From Ascaphus truei (lineage: Eukaryota > Chordata > Amphibia > Anura > Ascaphidae), in the NCBI GenBank assembly GCA_036426205.1, contig CM071570.1, positions 50,886,984-50,950,983 of the forward strand: 64,000 nt of DNA, given 5' to 3'. Below, piece after piece: positions 36,891 through 47,242 of this stretch. Within the stretch, counting starts at the first letter, position 1. Each line of letters starts with the position of its first letter. The notes below the pieces were generated by a model. That model was not told the origin of the DNA. It worked only from the letters and a program-made list of their open reading frames with translations, and did no database searches. The position numbers were made by a program, and so were the translations under genes.

Positions 36891-37541
36891 TGGGATAGGC
36901 TATACCATAATTCTGAGTTAAGTTATGGTGAGTAAAAAAAAGTGACAAAAACCCTCCACAGGAAAGCAAATATGCAAATACAACTGTATGCTCATCTGCA
37001 TGTCTTAGGCAGGTCTGCAACCCCACCTTTCACCATTATCAGCCAGCATACAGCACTTCCACTGCAGCAAGGGATGCTGGGAAATGACATGCAAATGAGC
37101 ACGCAGTGCCACTTTTTGCTTCAAAAACCATTTTTAACATGGTTCCCTATAGGCTTAAGCTTGCTGCATGGTCACAGCTTTGAGCACAGCCAGGGTTAAG
37201 GTGCATACCCAGAAAACCACCCACAGACAGCTGTTTCGACTTTAATGGGTCTCATCAGTGTGGGGTTGATACCCAGTTAATCATGCACCTTAACTCTGGC
37301 TGTGCTCAAAGCTGTGACCATGCAGCAAGCAGCAAGCTTAAGCCTATAGGGAACCATGTTAAAAATGGTTTTTGAAGACAAAAAGTGGCACTGCGTGCTC
37401 ATTTGCATGTATTTCCCAGAATCCCTTGCTGCAGATGGAAGTGCTGAATGCTGGGGGGATAATGGTTGATGAAAGTGGGGTTGCAGACCTGTCTAAGACA
37501 TGCAGAAGGAGCATACAGTTGATTTGCATAATTATAGATAT
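36891..37541 (+). repeat. foldback repeat F, copy B, with both arms
   Basis: The left arm (about 36950-37210) and right arm (about 37285-37535) are inverted copies: 'aaatgacatgcaaatgagcacgc' faces 'gcgtgctcatttgcatgtattt', and 'gcagcaagggatgctggg' faces 'cagaatcccttgctgc'. The loop carries 'tttcgactttaatgggtctcatcagtgtgg'. Non-coding. It ends at a (TA)n run at 37541-37561. Confidence 0.82.
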
Positions 37542-37633
37542 ATATATATATATATATATATAGTCAGATAAGGCAGTTGGCACTCCATAGGTGCTGGTAA
37601 GCCACAGGTGCACGTCCATATAGAGAATGTAGT

Positions 37634-37905
37634 TATACGTACCGTTCCAAGGATTGGTAACAAGAGACGACATCAATTTGAAAATCAAAGTGTATTAGTG
37701 AAAGCAAAAATACATCCAGCAACCCAACGTTTCGGTCCTACAGAATGGGAACTTCCTCAGGGGAACAAAGGTGTCCCCCTGAGGAAGGTCCCATTCTGTA
37801 GGACCGAAACATGGGTTTGGATGTATTTTGCTTTCACTAATACACTTGATTTTCAACATGAGTGTTGTCTCTGTTTACCAATCCTTGGAACGGTTAACGT
37901 ATAAC
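37634..37905. repeat. second foldback repeat, ~270 bp
   Basis: Arms 37634-37771 and 37774-37905 pair from 'accgttccaaggattggta' / 'taccaatccttggaacggt' inward to 'cctgagga'/'tcctcagg'. The core 'acgtttcggtcctacagaatgg' is of the kind common in amphibian repeats. A TA run lies just outside each end (37541-37561 and 37910-37925). Confidence 0.82.
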
Positions 37906-38343
37906 ATAATATATATATATATATAAAACAAGAAAAGAAGCGCCAGTCCGTATGGTATAAAATTATGATGTAAAGTTTATTAAATAACCAGAGTAGTCAA
38001 AAGACTAGTGGTTGAAGGTGTGATAAACAGCACAATAGTATGTCTTATATAAGCAGATAGCAGCAATAGCAAGTGACATATAGAGGGGGATGTGGAGCAA
38101 GGAGCAAGATTTCATGGGGAAAGATGGCCAACAACAGGAATGGTGAATGCAAAACAAGGCTACATAATTGTTTGGTGTGTGTGTACAGTATATTATATAT
38201 AATATATAATATATATAGAGGATAGAAGAGATTATATATAGAGATAGATAGAAGATATAGTAGATCGAGTATCTTAGAGAAAGCCAATTTATTAACAAAT
38301 TGTTAAATACTGGATAATCACTGTGGAATTACTATTTTAACTT
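37906..38343. other. unclassified sequence before the L1 insertion
   Basis: Begins with a TA run and 'aagaaaagaagcgccagtcc', a repeat-edge-like motif. The rest is AT-rich without coding potential, with a TATA-rich patch at 38190-38260. Confidence 0.4.
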
Positions 38344-38358
38344 AAAAGGTTAAGGGCA

Positions 38359-38470
38359 CAGACACTGCTATGCTTTCCAGCTCTCCCCAAGGCCGGTGAC
38401 TCACCTTCTTCGGGCGAGACGGAGACGATCCCCGGAGCAGATCCGACTGCGACATTGGCGGAGCGGCCAT
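38359..38470 (-). pseudogene. inverted fragment, probable start of L1 ORF1
   Basis: Reading leftwards from ATG at 38470 gives MAAPPMSQSDLLRGSSPSRP and continues in frame to the insertion junction. The upstream side (38471-38700) is CpG-rich and looks like an L1 5' UTR. Because it runs out exactly at the target duplication, I read it as the truncated ORF1 N-terminus inverted during integration. A donor-like AAG|GTGAGT occurs in it. Confidence 0.5.
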
Positions 38471-38815
38471 TTTCTTTAGCTCCTTCTCTCCTGAAGGTGG
38501 CGGGAACACTGCCGGGGTTCGCGCCTTCTCGAGGTGACGATATCCGGTGACGTCATGTCATCGCGGGATCGCGGCGAATCGCGGATCAAGAAGCGCACGG
38601 CCCAATACGTCAGTGCATCAGTCAGGCCCCCGCCATAGCTGACCACCGCGACGCCAGCCCGAACAAGAACTGGTCACCCAGAGGTTCCTCAGCATGGGCG
38701 TCCTTACCTGGTCCGAAGGGAGGAAGAGTCCCCTTCCGCAGCGGTCGTGCCCCGCATACAGTTCACATTACACTAAACCACCAATGACTTAACACTCTAT
38801 TAAAGCTTATGCAGG

Positions 38816-39235
38816 TCTAGAGGGAGGGAGGGAGAGAGGGAGGGAGGGGGAGAGAGAGGGAGGGAGAGAGGGGGGAGAGAGAGGGAGGGAGAGAGGGGGG
38901 GAAAGGGAGGGAGAGGGATGGAGATGGAGAAAGAGAGAGGGAGGTGGAAGGAATATGGGGAATATCAGTTGAAGATAAGCAGAGAGCAAAGAATAAGAGA
39001 GACAGAGAGGAGTACAGAGGGAACAAATGAGTAGAGCAGGAGGGGAACTAAGGGGAACAAGGAGGGAGGAAAGAGAGGTAAGGAGATGGAGGAGAGAGAG
39101 GGGGGGGAATTGAAGTAGGAAAGAGGGGAACGAGAGAAGAAAAAAGGAAGAGGAGAGGGAAGGGAAAGAAAAGGAGATCTGAGAAAGGAGAAGAGAGGAT
39201 GGGGAGAGGGGAGAACAGAGAACGCAGGACACTTA
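38816..39235. repeat. purine-rich (GGGA/GAGA)n tract
   Basis: Nearly pure G and A on the plus strand with GGGAGGGAGAGAGGG units grading into degenerate purine DNA. The Ser/Pro/Leu-rich minus frames across it are artefacts. It lies at the junction between the inverted and sense parts of the L1. Confidence 0.85.
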
Positions 39236-39979
39236 AGACTTGAGGGGCTGGATATGCACATCATCAGTTAGGACACGACAGGTTCGCAAGAACATGTGGG
39301 TACGCCCAGTTCCATTATAGTTAACATTATTAAATCCACTGTTATTATTTTATGTAAGAGAGTTAATGTTTATGTTTGGGCTTTCGCACTAAAGTACGGG
39401 GAAAGCTGGTTTATAATAAGAAGTTACCTTTAACAGCGTAAGCTGTAAAATATGTAAAATATGTTATGTACGCGGATTATACTAGATCTCTATATAGCGG
39501 TGTGCCGGTGGGGGCTCCCACTAGCGCCGGACATGCGTACTATTGTGCAGCTCCCAACGTTCTGGAGCTGTACACAAGTCCCAGGGAGGTCAGTCCCTAC
39601 CAAAGGGAACCGACCCCAGGTACCTGGGGAGCTAACTGACCTACCCTCTGGGCACAAGAGCCGAACTCGGGGGCTCCCGAGGCGAGCTCTTGTTCTACTC
39701 GTTTTTTTACATTGTACACTTTTTTTTTTCCTTTGTTTTACTTTGTTTTTTTTGTTTTTCTACTCCTCGTGTGACTCTCCCTGTTTAGTAATCCCACCCC
39801 CTCCTCACCCCTCTCCCCACCCCCCCCGCCCCCCAGGAGACGAGAGACTATCTACGAGCGAGGTAAGAATCCCACTAGAGGCAACATGGAGGCAGATGCA
39901 CATCCGCAAACCCCTAGACACACCAGGATGGGTGAGTACATATATATATCACAGCGAGACAATGGTCAGGGTATGTAAT

Positions 39980-42900
39980 ATGGCATTGACACTACTCTCG
40001 CACAATGTAAAAGGCTTTAACAGTCCGGTCAAAAGACGGATAGCTTTCTCTGACTACAAGAGGAAAAGAGCAGACATACTGCTATTACAAGAAACACACT
40101 TTAGCAGCACGAACACACCCAAATTCCTAGATAAGGGTTTTTCACATTTCTATACATCCTCAGCCCCAGTGAAGAAACGAGGAGTTGCAATCCTTTTCAA
40201 TAATAATACACCATTTGTGGCTCAGACAGTTAAAAAAGATAGAGACGGAAGATTCCTCATTTTAGTCGGAACAATACACGAACAATGGATTACAATAGCC
40301 ACCATATATGCCCCATGCATACAGGACGCAACGTTCTTCAGTAAATTCTTCCAAACCCTGCAGGTAATAGCTAAGGGATGTGTTATACTGGCGGGAGACT
40401 TCAATATGACATTACACCCGAGCCTAGATAGATCAGGAGGAGGGGAGACAGCTAATAAGAAAACAAGGGCATCTCTGTTCCAAGGTTGTAAGAACAACCA
40501 CTTGGCGGATATTTGGCGGGAGATGCATCCAATGGACAGGGACTATACGTTCTTCTCCCACCCGCACCACACATACAGCAGAATCGATTACTTCCTTATT
40601 TCATGTCGAATGGTTCCGATGGTCTCCCATACGGCGATCCATGATATTTCATGGTCGGACCACGCACCAATTGAGCTAAGGTGCAAAGATATCCGGCTGA
40701 GCCGGCCGGGGGCGAACTGGAAACTAAATGAGGCAGTCCTTAAGATCCCTGAAACCTACGAGATGATCGGGAATGAAATAGAGCAGTTCTTCAATATAAA
40801 CACGGGCTCTGTGGAATCTCACCTGGTGCTGTGGGAGGCTCACAAAGCTACACTACGTGGTGTCATAATTGGCATCACAGCCAGGCGGAAAAGGGAAAGA
40901 GAAGCCAGAATAACTGCTCTACAAGACAAACTACACACCCTAGCATCCAAACACAAAGCTAACTCCGATATACAACTTTTACAGGCAATCAAAGACACCA
41001 AGATTGAATTAAATATGCTATTAACCTCCAAGGCCGATAATTCACTGAGTTGGTCTAAGAGGAAGTTTTTTGAGAAGGCCAATAGACCGGATACGATGCT
41101 AGCCCGAGCATTGAAAGACAGGCAATCTAAGTTTAACATCCAAGCTATACGCTTAAAATCTGATGTTTGTACGGCCAACCCACAGAAAATAGTAGAAGAA
41201 TTTGGAGAATTCTATAGGTCTCTATATGACGGGAAAAAAGTGGCACATAATCAAAAAACGAGCACAGCCTTAAGAGATTTCTTAGCTAACTCGAACCTGG
41301 GTAGATTGACAGAGTGCGACCGACAGGCCCTGGGCGCTGACTTCACATTGGAAGAAGTATCCCAGGCTATTAAAGAACTTAAACCATCAAAGGCTCCTGG
41401 CCCGGATGGTTTCTCGGGGCTCTATTATAAGAAATATGTAAAATATTTAGCCCCAAGGTTGCTCCACATGTTTAATGCAATCTTAGCAGGAGCTCCCATC
41501 CCCGGGGATATGCTGCGAGCGTCCATATCACTAATACACAAACCTGGTAAAGACCCGCTGGACTGCAAAAGTTACAGACCGATCTCCCTAATCAACACAG
41601 ATATTAAGTTGTATGCTAAATTACTGGCCAATAGATTGTGTCTTATCCTACCCAGACTTATACATCCAGATCAGGTCGGGTTTATCGCAGGGAGACAAGC
41701 AGCGGACAACACCCGACGTATTATTGATCTGATAGAATTGGCTAACAAAAATAACACCCAAAGCATGTTGTTAAGTCTGGACGCTGAAAAAGCATTCGAT
41801 AGGATAGACTGGCCATATTTGCAAGAAACGCTCGCAGCATTTGGCTTCGGGGATCAGATGAGTAGGGCGATTATGTCGTTATACTCAAACCCGACAGCTA
41901 GGGTGATACATCAGGGCTTCCCTTCATCCTCATTCCAAATCAAAAGTGGCACCCGTCAAGGATGCCCGCTATCTCCCCTTCTATTCGCCCTTTGTATCGA
42001 ACCACTAGCTGCTAGAATACGAGCTAACCCGGATATCACAGGGTTAAACGCTTACTCACAATCACACAAAGCGGCCCTGTATGCAGACGATATCCTATTA
42101 ATCTTAACAAAACCCCTTACCACATTACCCAACCTATTTGACCTCTTGAGCAGATTTTCAAAGATATCTGGATTTAAAATTAACCAATCCAAATCGGAAG
42201 CACTCAACATTAACCTCCCCAGTCACACAGAAAAGCTGTTGAGATTAAACTTCCAGTTCAACTGGCAACAGAGACACATAAAGTACTTAGGAATCCACAT
42301 CACCAGAGAGGCCAACCTCATCTATAGCGCAAATTATCCCCAACTAATTCGGACTCTTAAAAAAGATCTATATAGATGGTCCTCCAAGAGGATATCATGG
42401 ATCGGTAGGATACATAGTGTCAAGATGAACCTACTGCCACGTATCCTATACCTCTTTCAGACACTTCCTGTGCCACTTAAAATAACAGATATACTCTCGC
42501 TCCAAACAGAAATCTATAAATTTATCTGGGGTAGGAAAAAATCGAGAGTCAATCGCTCCAATATGAAAAGACCTGTTGCTGCTGGTGGTCTGGCGGTACC
42601 CTGTCTATTAACATACTATAAAGCGGCCCAATTAAGCCAAATTGTTCAATGGCACTCTAACCCCCAATTGAAACGGTGGGTAGATCTAGAAAACGCTGCT
42701 TGCTCCCCAAAGGAGCTTAGTGGCCTGATTTGGTTACCAAAAACAGCATTTAATCGCAGAGAGATGCCGCTCACCTCAATGACCAACTCTTTATCGATCT
42801 GGGAGACGACCAAATTTAAGAATTCCCTGACATCAAAACACTCGATGATGTCCCCCATTTGGAATAACCCAGCGTTCGCACCCGGCATGGTGGGGTCTAA

Positions 42901-43203
42901 TATCCCGATCTGGAAACAAAAAGGCTATTCACGAATAAAAGACCTGGAAGGAGACAACCAGAAATTCAAGACCTTTGATCAGTTAAGATTAGAAAACGAA
43001 ATACCTCACTCTGAATTCTTTAAATACCTCCAGGTCAGAGCATTTTACAACAAACACGCCCCATACCCCCCTCTGACAAAATTCGAAAAGCTCTGTCGGG
43101 CTAACTCTGACACAAAGGGACTTATATCGACGATTTACGGGGAGGTAATCGGTTCTGCAGACCCTGAACAACAAATCCCCACATATAGGACTAAATGGGA
43201 AAC
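39980..43203 (+). CDS. L1-Tx1 ORF2, N-terminal part: endonuclease and reverse transcriptase
   Basis: The frame is open from 39461, but homology to ORF2 begins at MALTLLSHNVKGFNSP, so I start at ATG 39980 (ATG 39962 is also in frame). The APE-type endonuclease has LLLQETHF, ILAGDFNMTL, YSRIDYFLIS and SWSDHAPIEL, with the catalytic Glu, Asp and His in place. RT follows: KAPGPDGFSGLYYKK, HPDQVGFIAGRQA, SLDAEKAFDRIDW, GTRQGCPLSPLLFAL, the catalytic ALYADDILLI and IKYLGIHIT. The enzyme nicks target DNA and copies element RNA onto it. All motifs are intact. The frame is interrupted at 43203 by a solo LTR and resumes at 44290. The tail to the stop at 43519 is LTR read-through, not ORF2. Confidence 0.92.
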
Positions 43204-44284
43204 TGTCAGGGTTCTGCTCGCCACAAACCAGGACCGGACCGCGAGGCTGAGGTGGGGTTGTAAAAGCACCGACCTGAGACCGCGCAGGCTGATCCGGGTT
43301 GCGCAGTTCGTAGTCGTATGTCGCAGGATCAGGATTGGAGAAGACAGAGTCGTCGTTGTACAAGCCAGGGTCAGAACAGGAGACGTCAGGATAAACATTG
43401 TCCATGCAGGAGTTCGGCAACAAGGAGATAGGAGAGACCCGCTTCAGCTTAGGAGCGCGGGGTTGGCCTTTGCGCGAGCGACGACCATGGCCCATGGTGC
43501 TGGTCACAGGAGATGGTAGGCAGACCAGAATAGCACACCGTCTTGCTGTACGGGTGCACCAGTGCTACAACGCAAAAGTCCTGAGCGGGCTAGGGAATCC
43601 ACTGTTACAGCGCAGGAACCAGGACACGGCCTCTCTATATTAGGGAAAGAGTAGGCCCCAGGAACCAGGAAGCTGTAGATACAGGGAAACCTCCGCTTCA
43701 GTGCAGGAATCCAGGAGACTGCAGAACGCAGGGACGAACCTCTACTTTAGTGCAGGAATCCAGGAGGCTGAAGGACGCAGGGACGAAACCTCTGCTTCAG
43801 CACAGGGGAACAGAAGCTGAAGGACGCAGGGGAAACCTCCGTATCAGCATGAGGGAACAAGCGGCTTGAAGGGAGCTGAAGGATGCAGGACGTAACCTGG
43901 AATCAGCATTGGAGAACAAGCGGCCTGAAGGAAGCTGAAGGACGCAGGGCGTGACCTGGTATCAGCAAAGGGGAACAAGCGAGAGCTTGTGGCAAAACAG
44001 TTGACATCCAGTTAGGACTATGCTCGGCAAGGAGCATTATGGGCAAGCAATACTTAAAGGCCAGCGGGCCAATCCCCGGCGGGGGTGTGAAGGTACTGCC
44101 CCTAATGAGTGAATGCAAGTATAGTTTGCAATGAAAGGCTGCACAGGTGCAATAGATACCAGAGGGAGTGTGTATTGCTTTGGTGAGTGAATCCAGGCTG
44201 CAGCAAACATCAGGAGAGGTGCTCCAGGACTGCACAAGTCTGCAAGGTATAGCAACCAGTAAACCGCGGAGCGGATTCCTTACA
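43204..44284. mobile_element. solo LTR inserted in L1 ORF2 (1,081 bp)
   Basis: Starts TGTCAGGGTTC and ends GATTCCTTACA (TG...CA). It is flanked by GAAAC at 43199-43203 and 44285-44289, a 5-bp duplication. Counting GAAAC once puts the two halves of ORF2 back in the same frame, strong support for the exact boundaries. Inside, about six degenerate copies of a ~55-65-bp unit ('ctgaaggacgcagggacgaa'...) occupy 43680-43990. No retroviral genes remain. Confidence 0.88.
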
Positions 44285-44289
44285 GAAAC

Positions 44290-44860
44290 AGACCTAGGGG
44301 AAACCCTAGAGGAGGAGGAATGGAACGCCATATACTTGGCCTCCGCCAAATGTACCACTCTAAAGGAGAACGCATATAAGGTCCTCATGAGGTGGTACCT
44401 CACCCCTCTGAATTTATCTAAATACATACAGGGATCCTCCCCACTATGCCCCAAGCGGTGTGGCGGATCAGCAGATTTGTTACACATGCTGTGGTCTTGC
44501 CCAAAAATACTCCCGATCTGGGAAGAGATCAGAAATTGGATCCAGAGGGTTTTTGACCTCACAATTCCCCCTGACCCGTGGCTGTTCTTGCTAAACAGAC
44601 CAATGCCGGGCCTATCAAAAGCAAATTCCAAGCTAATAGCACATTTTGCACTCGCAACGAGATGTGAGATCGCAGCACTGTGGAAACGCCCCGATATACC
44701 AAACATGCCAAAGATTCGAAATCGCATTTGGTTCATCTGCCAGATGGAAAAGTTAACCAGTTTAGTTAACGACACTGGCGACAATTTTCTAAAAGTCTGG
44801 ACGCCTTGGCTGGCACAGACAGATATCCCGGGGATTGAGAGTACCACAATTTGGCATTAA
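44290..44860 (+). CDS. L1-Tx1 ORF2, C-terminal part with zinc motif
   Basis: Continues ORF2 after the solo LTR. It contains NAYKVLMRWYLTPLNLSK, the C-terminal cysteine motif C-x3-C-x7-H-x4-C (LCPKRCGGSADLLHMLWSC), LATRCEIAALWKRPDIP and FLKVWTPWLAQTDIPG before the stop at 44860. With the upstream part the protein would have been about 1,264 residues, in the normal range for this clade. The cysteine motif is needed for retrotransposition in mammalian L1. Related minus-strand fragments lie at 14515-15078 and 10023-10589. Confidence 0.9.
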
Positions 44861-45092
44861 TATCAACAGATGCGTTCTCCTCTGGGGGAGTCATCATAGA
44901 CAAACGGACACACATCTACCAAACCGGGACTAGACGCCCTATATGCCCACAAGTTCAGCCCAAGAACTAGATATCCTTCCCTTTCTCCTCCTTTCCCCCA
45001 CAACCTCCACCCTTCCCACACCCTCCTTCCCTTCCCCCCCCCCAAGTCTTTTTTTTTTTTTTTTTTTTATTATTATTTATGCATTCTATTTT

Positions 45093-45126
<34 letters not shown>

Positions 45127-45372
45127 ACACATTTCCACTGTAACTTAAACCTGGTTATTATTTTTATTATTGCTCTTACTATATGATTTATTCATACACC
45201 ATGTGGCCGAGTAGGGACCGAAAAGCCATATGATTACATCATCTACACAAATGACCTGAATGATCTGCACTGTTATATGTATATCCAATGTACACAAGCT
45301 GCCATTTTAAACTCATATTTTGTTCTGTACATTTTGTATACCTTTTCCAATAAAATTCAAGTTATAAAAAAA
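44861..45372 (+). other. L1-Tx1 3' UTR and poly-A tail
   Basis: After the ORF2 stop the sequence is C-rich, then T-rich, then contains a (TA)n run near 45100-45125. It ends 'tccaataaaattcaagtt' plus 11 A. AATAAA at 45350 is the likely polyadenylation signal. A 'gagtagggaccgaaaagcca' block is shared with the older fragments at 9770 and 14170 in inverted orientation. Confidence 0.8.
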
Positions 45373-45387
45373 AAAAGGTTAAGGGCA

Positions 45388-46300
45388 TTAAAGGTTTAAC
45401 AATATGTGCCTTGAAAGTGTAACACCCCTCTCCTATCACATGGTGCAGGGTTACTAGGCAGATATCTAGCCATGCCCACCTTTTAGAAGGTGTCTAGTCT
45501 GTCACCTGGTATAAGATGACTTTACAGAATCCAAACCACCCTGTGTAGACATAGAGATAGTGATGTCACTAGTAGGTATATATGTAGTGATGCTAGAAGA
45601 TTCTAGATTCAGGTCCCAGGAGGAAACGCAGAAGGGGGACCTCACTGTATATAGTATAAGTCATGTTTATGTGTAGAACTACATGTTTAAGGATGTCTGG
45701 CCATCTTTATTACTTTATAGTTGGAGAACGTGCCCCTTCTAGTCATAGCCCATACTGTAGCAATGGTGCAAATGTAGTCATCTGCCCTGAAAGAGGAGGA
45801 TGCGTGGTAGTCTGGGGGGGAATCCTTTTAAAAACTGTGGGTCTGGCACGTACTGAACAGTTCTAAATGAGAGCCCCTTCTGATCTTTTGGGATAAGGAG
45901 GGTATTCCCCAGAGTGACGGGCTATGTAGCTGTGACGATGGAAGTATCTCTACCATGGGTCCTGGTGGGAAGGAGGCAAATCCAAACACAGGGACAGCGA
46001 ATACCATGCAGATCTAGTGCTAAGGGTACCAAGTCCAGAACCTGCCTAGAAAACTGGTAAGAGCTGCCAGGGAATAATACCAAATGCAGCTGTATTATTT
46101 GACACTCATTATTGTTGAAGAGAAGATGTCATATGTGAAACCAAATCAAAGGAATGAATAAAGATCTTGTTTGTACCAATAAAGTTTATGTCGCCCTTTA
46201 CTATTAACTTTTAGCATACACACCCAGCCAGGCTGAATGCCAGCACACTGAGAAGGCAAAACGGAGCACGACTGTAAATAAGACAGCTTAATGTACCACT
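45388..46300 (+). other. LTR-like remnant, uncertain
   Basis: 'tgtaacacccctctcc' near 45419 resembles an LTR start, and two polyadenylation-type signals occur near 46158 and 46180 (gaatgaataaagatc, accaataaagttt). No matching end or target duplication was found, so the class is not established. Confidence 0.3.
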
Positions 46301-46975
46301 CTTTTCTGAGCCGGGTAAAGAGGGTTTACACACATTTAGAGGAAAAAAAACCCCAAGAAAAGTAGATTCCCCCTCCATTTGTATTTATCAAAGTATTCAG
46401 CCCCCATTATCTCATCCCGATACCCATGTGAGTCATTCCTTTGGTCCATCACCTGTGCCGTCTTTTGTGTGTACAATACGGTATACCGTATATTTGAACA
46501 GGACTTTTGAGTTCGGCCTCAGTAGAATGACAAACCTATGTAATGTATATTTCAATTGTACAGTGATGGTTATACCATTATTTCTTGAATAGTTACTCTA
46601 GAAATATAGCTCCTAATATTACTGCTTATGTTCTTCTCAACCTTCACATCAACAATAATAGTTTTTTTTCCCTTGTTTGCAAATGTTGTTTCAAATTTCC
46701 TATACAAGCAACACTGGAATAGCAACCAGCTATAATATGTTTTTTGTATGTAACAACTAAAAATCCAGGGTTTACTAAAAATTACCAAACTCTTAATTAT
46801 TTACATTGTTTATAAAGAACTGCAAATGTTTTAAATACTAACTGTGCAATCTGATTGTTTTTGTGGTGAACCCAAACATTTGTTGGTGTATTGTCACATT
46901 TTGTATCAGACCTTTTTATGCTCTAGTCTGCACAGTGATTCTACCTGTTACTTTTAGACTGGGGCCATGGTGGGG
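46301..46975. other. intronic sequence, no gene seen
   Basis: AT-rich, without repeat boundaries or splice-bounded frames that I can identify. Confidence 0.45.
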
Positions 46976-47242
46976 CCATTCTGCCCTGACACTCCCAATA
47001 TCTTCACCCAATATTTCAAATCTATTGGGATAGGCTCAAAACTGGCCTGCCTCTCCCTATTGCCCCTGCTTCCCCTTCTAACTGTTACCCAGCTACCTAC
47101 CTGCTCCTCACTAACAGCGCCACCATCTGTACCACTAGTCGAAGCAAGGGCCTGCTCAGTGAGCATTTAACCCCTAAATGCCTTTTTTTCCTCTTCTCTA
47201 TGTTGTCTGAGTTGTTTGCATTTTACTTTTGTGTAATGTTCC
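46976..47242 (-). mobile_element. inverted copy of the CR1 5' end, 3'-truncated
   Basis: Almost identical to the reverse complement of 48984-49261. Both reach the same 5' terminus (ggaacattacacaaaagtaa) and both encode EQALASTSGTDGGAVSEEQV in ORF1. The main difference is a small insertion near the 5' end of the plus copy ('acaacataaacaactcagac'). It lacks the 3' part that CR1 insertions normally keep, so it is unlikely to be an ordinary independent insertion. Confidence 0.85.

Larger units (their letters stand above)
38359..45372 (+). mobile_element. L1-Tx1 LINE insertion, 7.0 kb, with 15-bp target duplication and inverted 5' end
   Basis: AAAAGGTTAAGGGCA occurs at 38344-38358 and again at 45373-45387, right after the poly-A tail, defining both ends. 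ORF2 is in plus orientation and nearly intact. The first part (38359-about 38810) is reversed: on the minus strand it has a CpG-rich leader and an ATG at 38470 opening a frame that runs to the junction. That is the layout left by twin priming, a known L1 integration variant. Most of ORF1 is missing. The solo LTR at 43204-44284 inserted later. Confidence 0.82.

Noticed and set aside
38807..39264. 141-codon Ser/Leu/Pro minus frame
   Set aside because: Translation of a purine-rich simple repeat.
39461..39979. First 173 codons of the 1,352-codon plus frame as part of ORF2
   Set aside because: Low-complexity Leu/Phe/Pro stretches without motifs; endonuclease homology begins only at ATG 39980. It is inter-ORF sequence read through by chance.
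43204..43519. C-terminal tail of the same plus frame
   Set aside because: It lies inside the solo LTR and is only read-through from ORF2.
43903..44847. 314-codon minus frame
   Set aside because: Antisense to the L1 ORF2 C-terminus and the solo LTR; its residues mirror the sense coding strand and no domain is visible.
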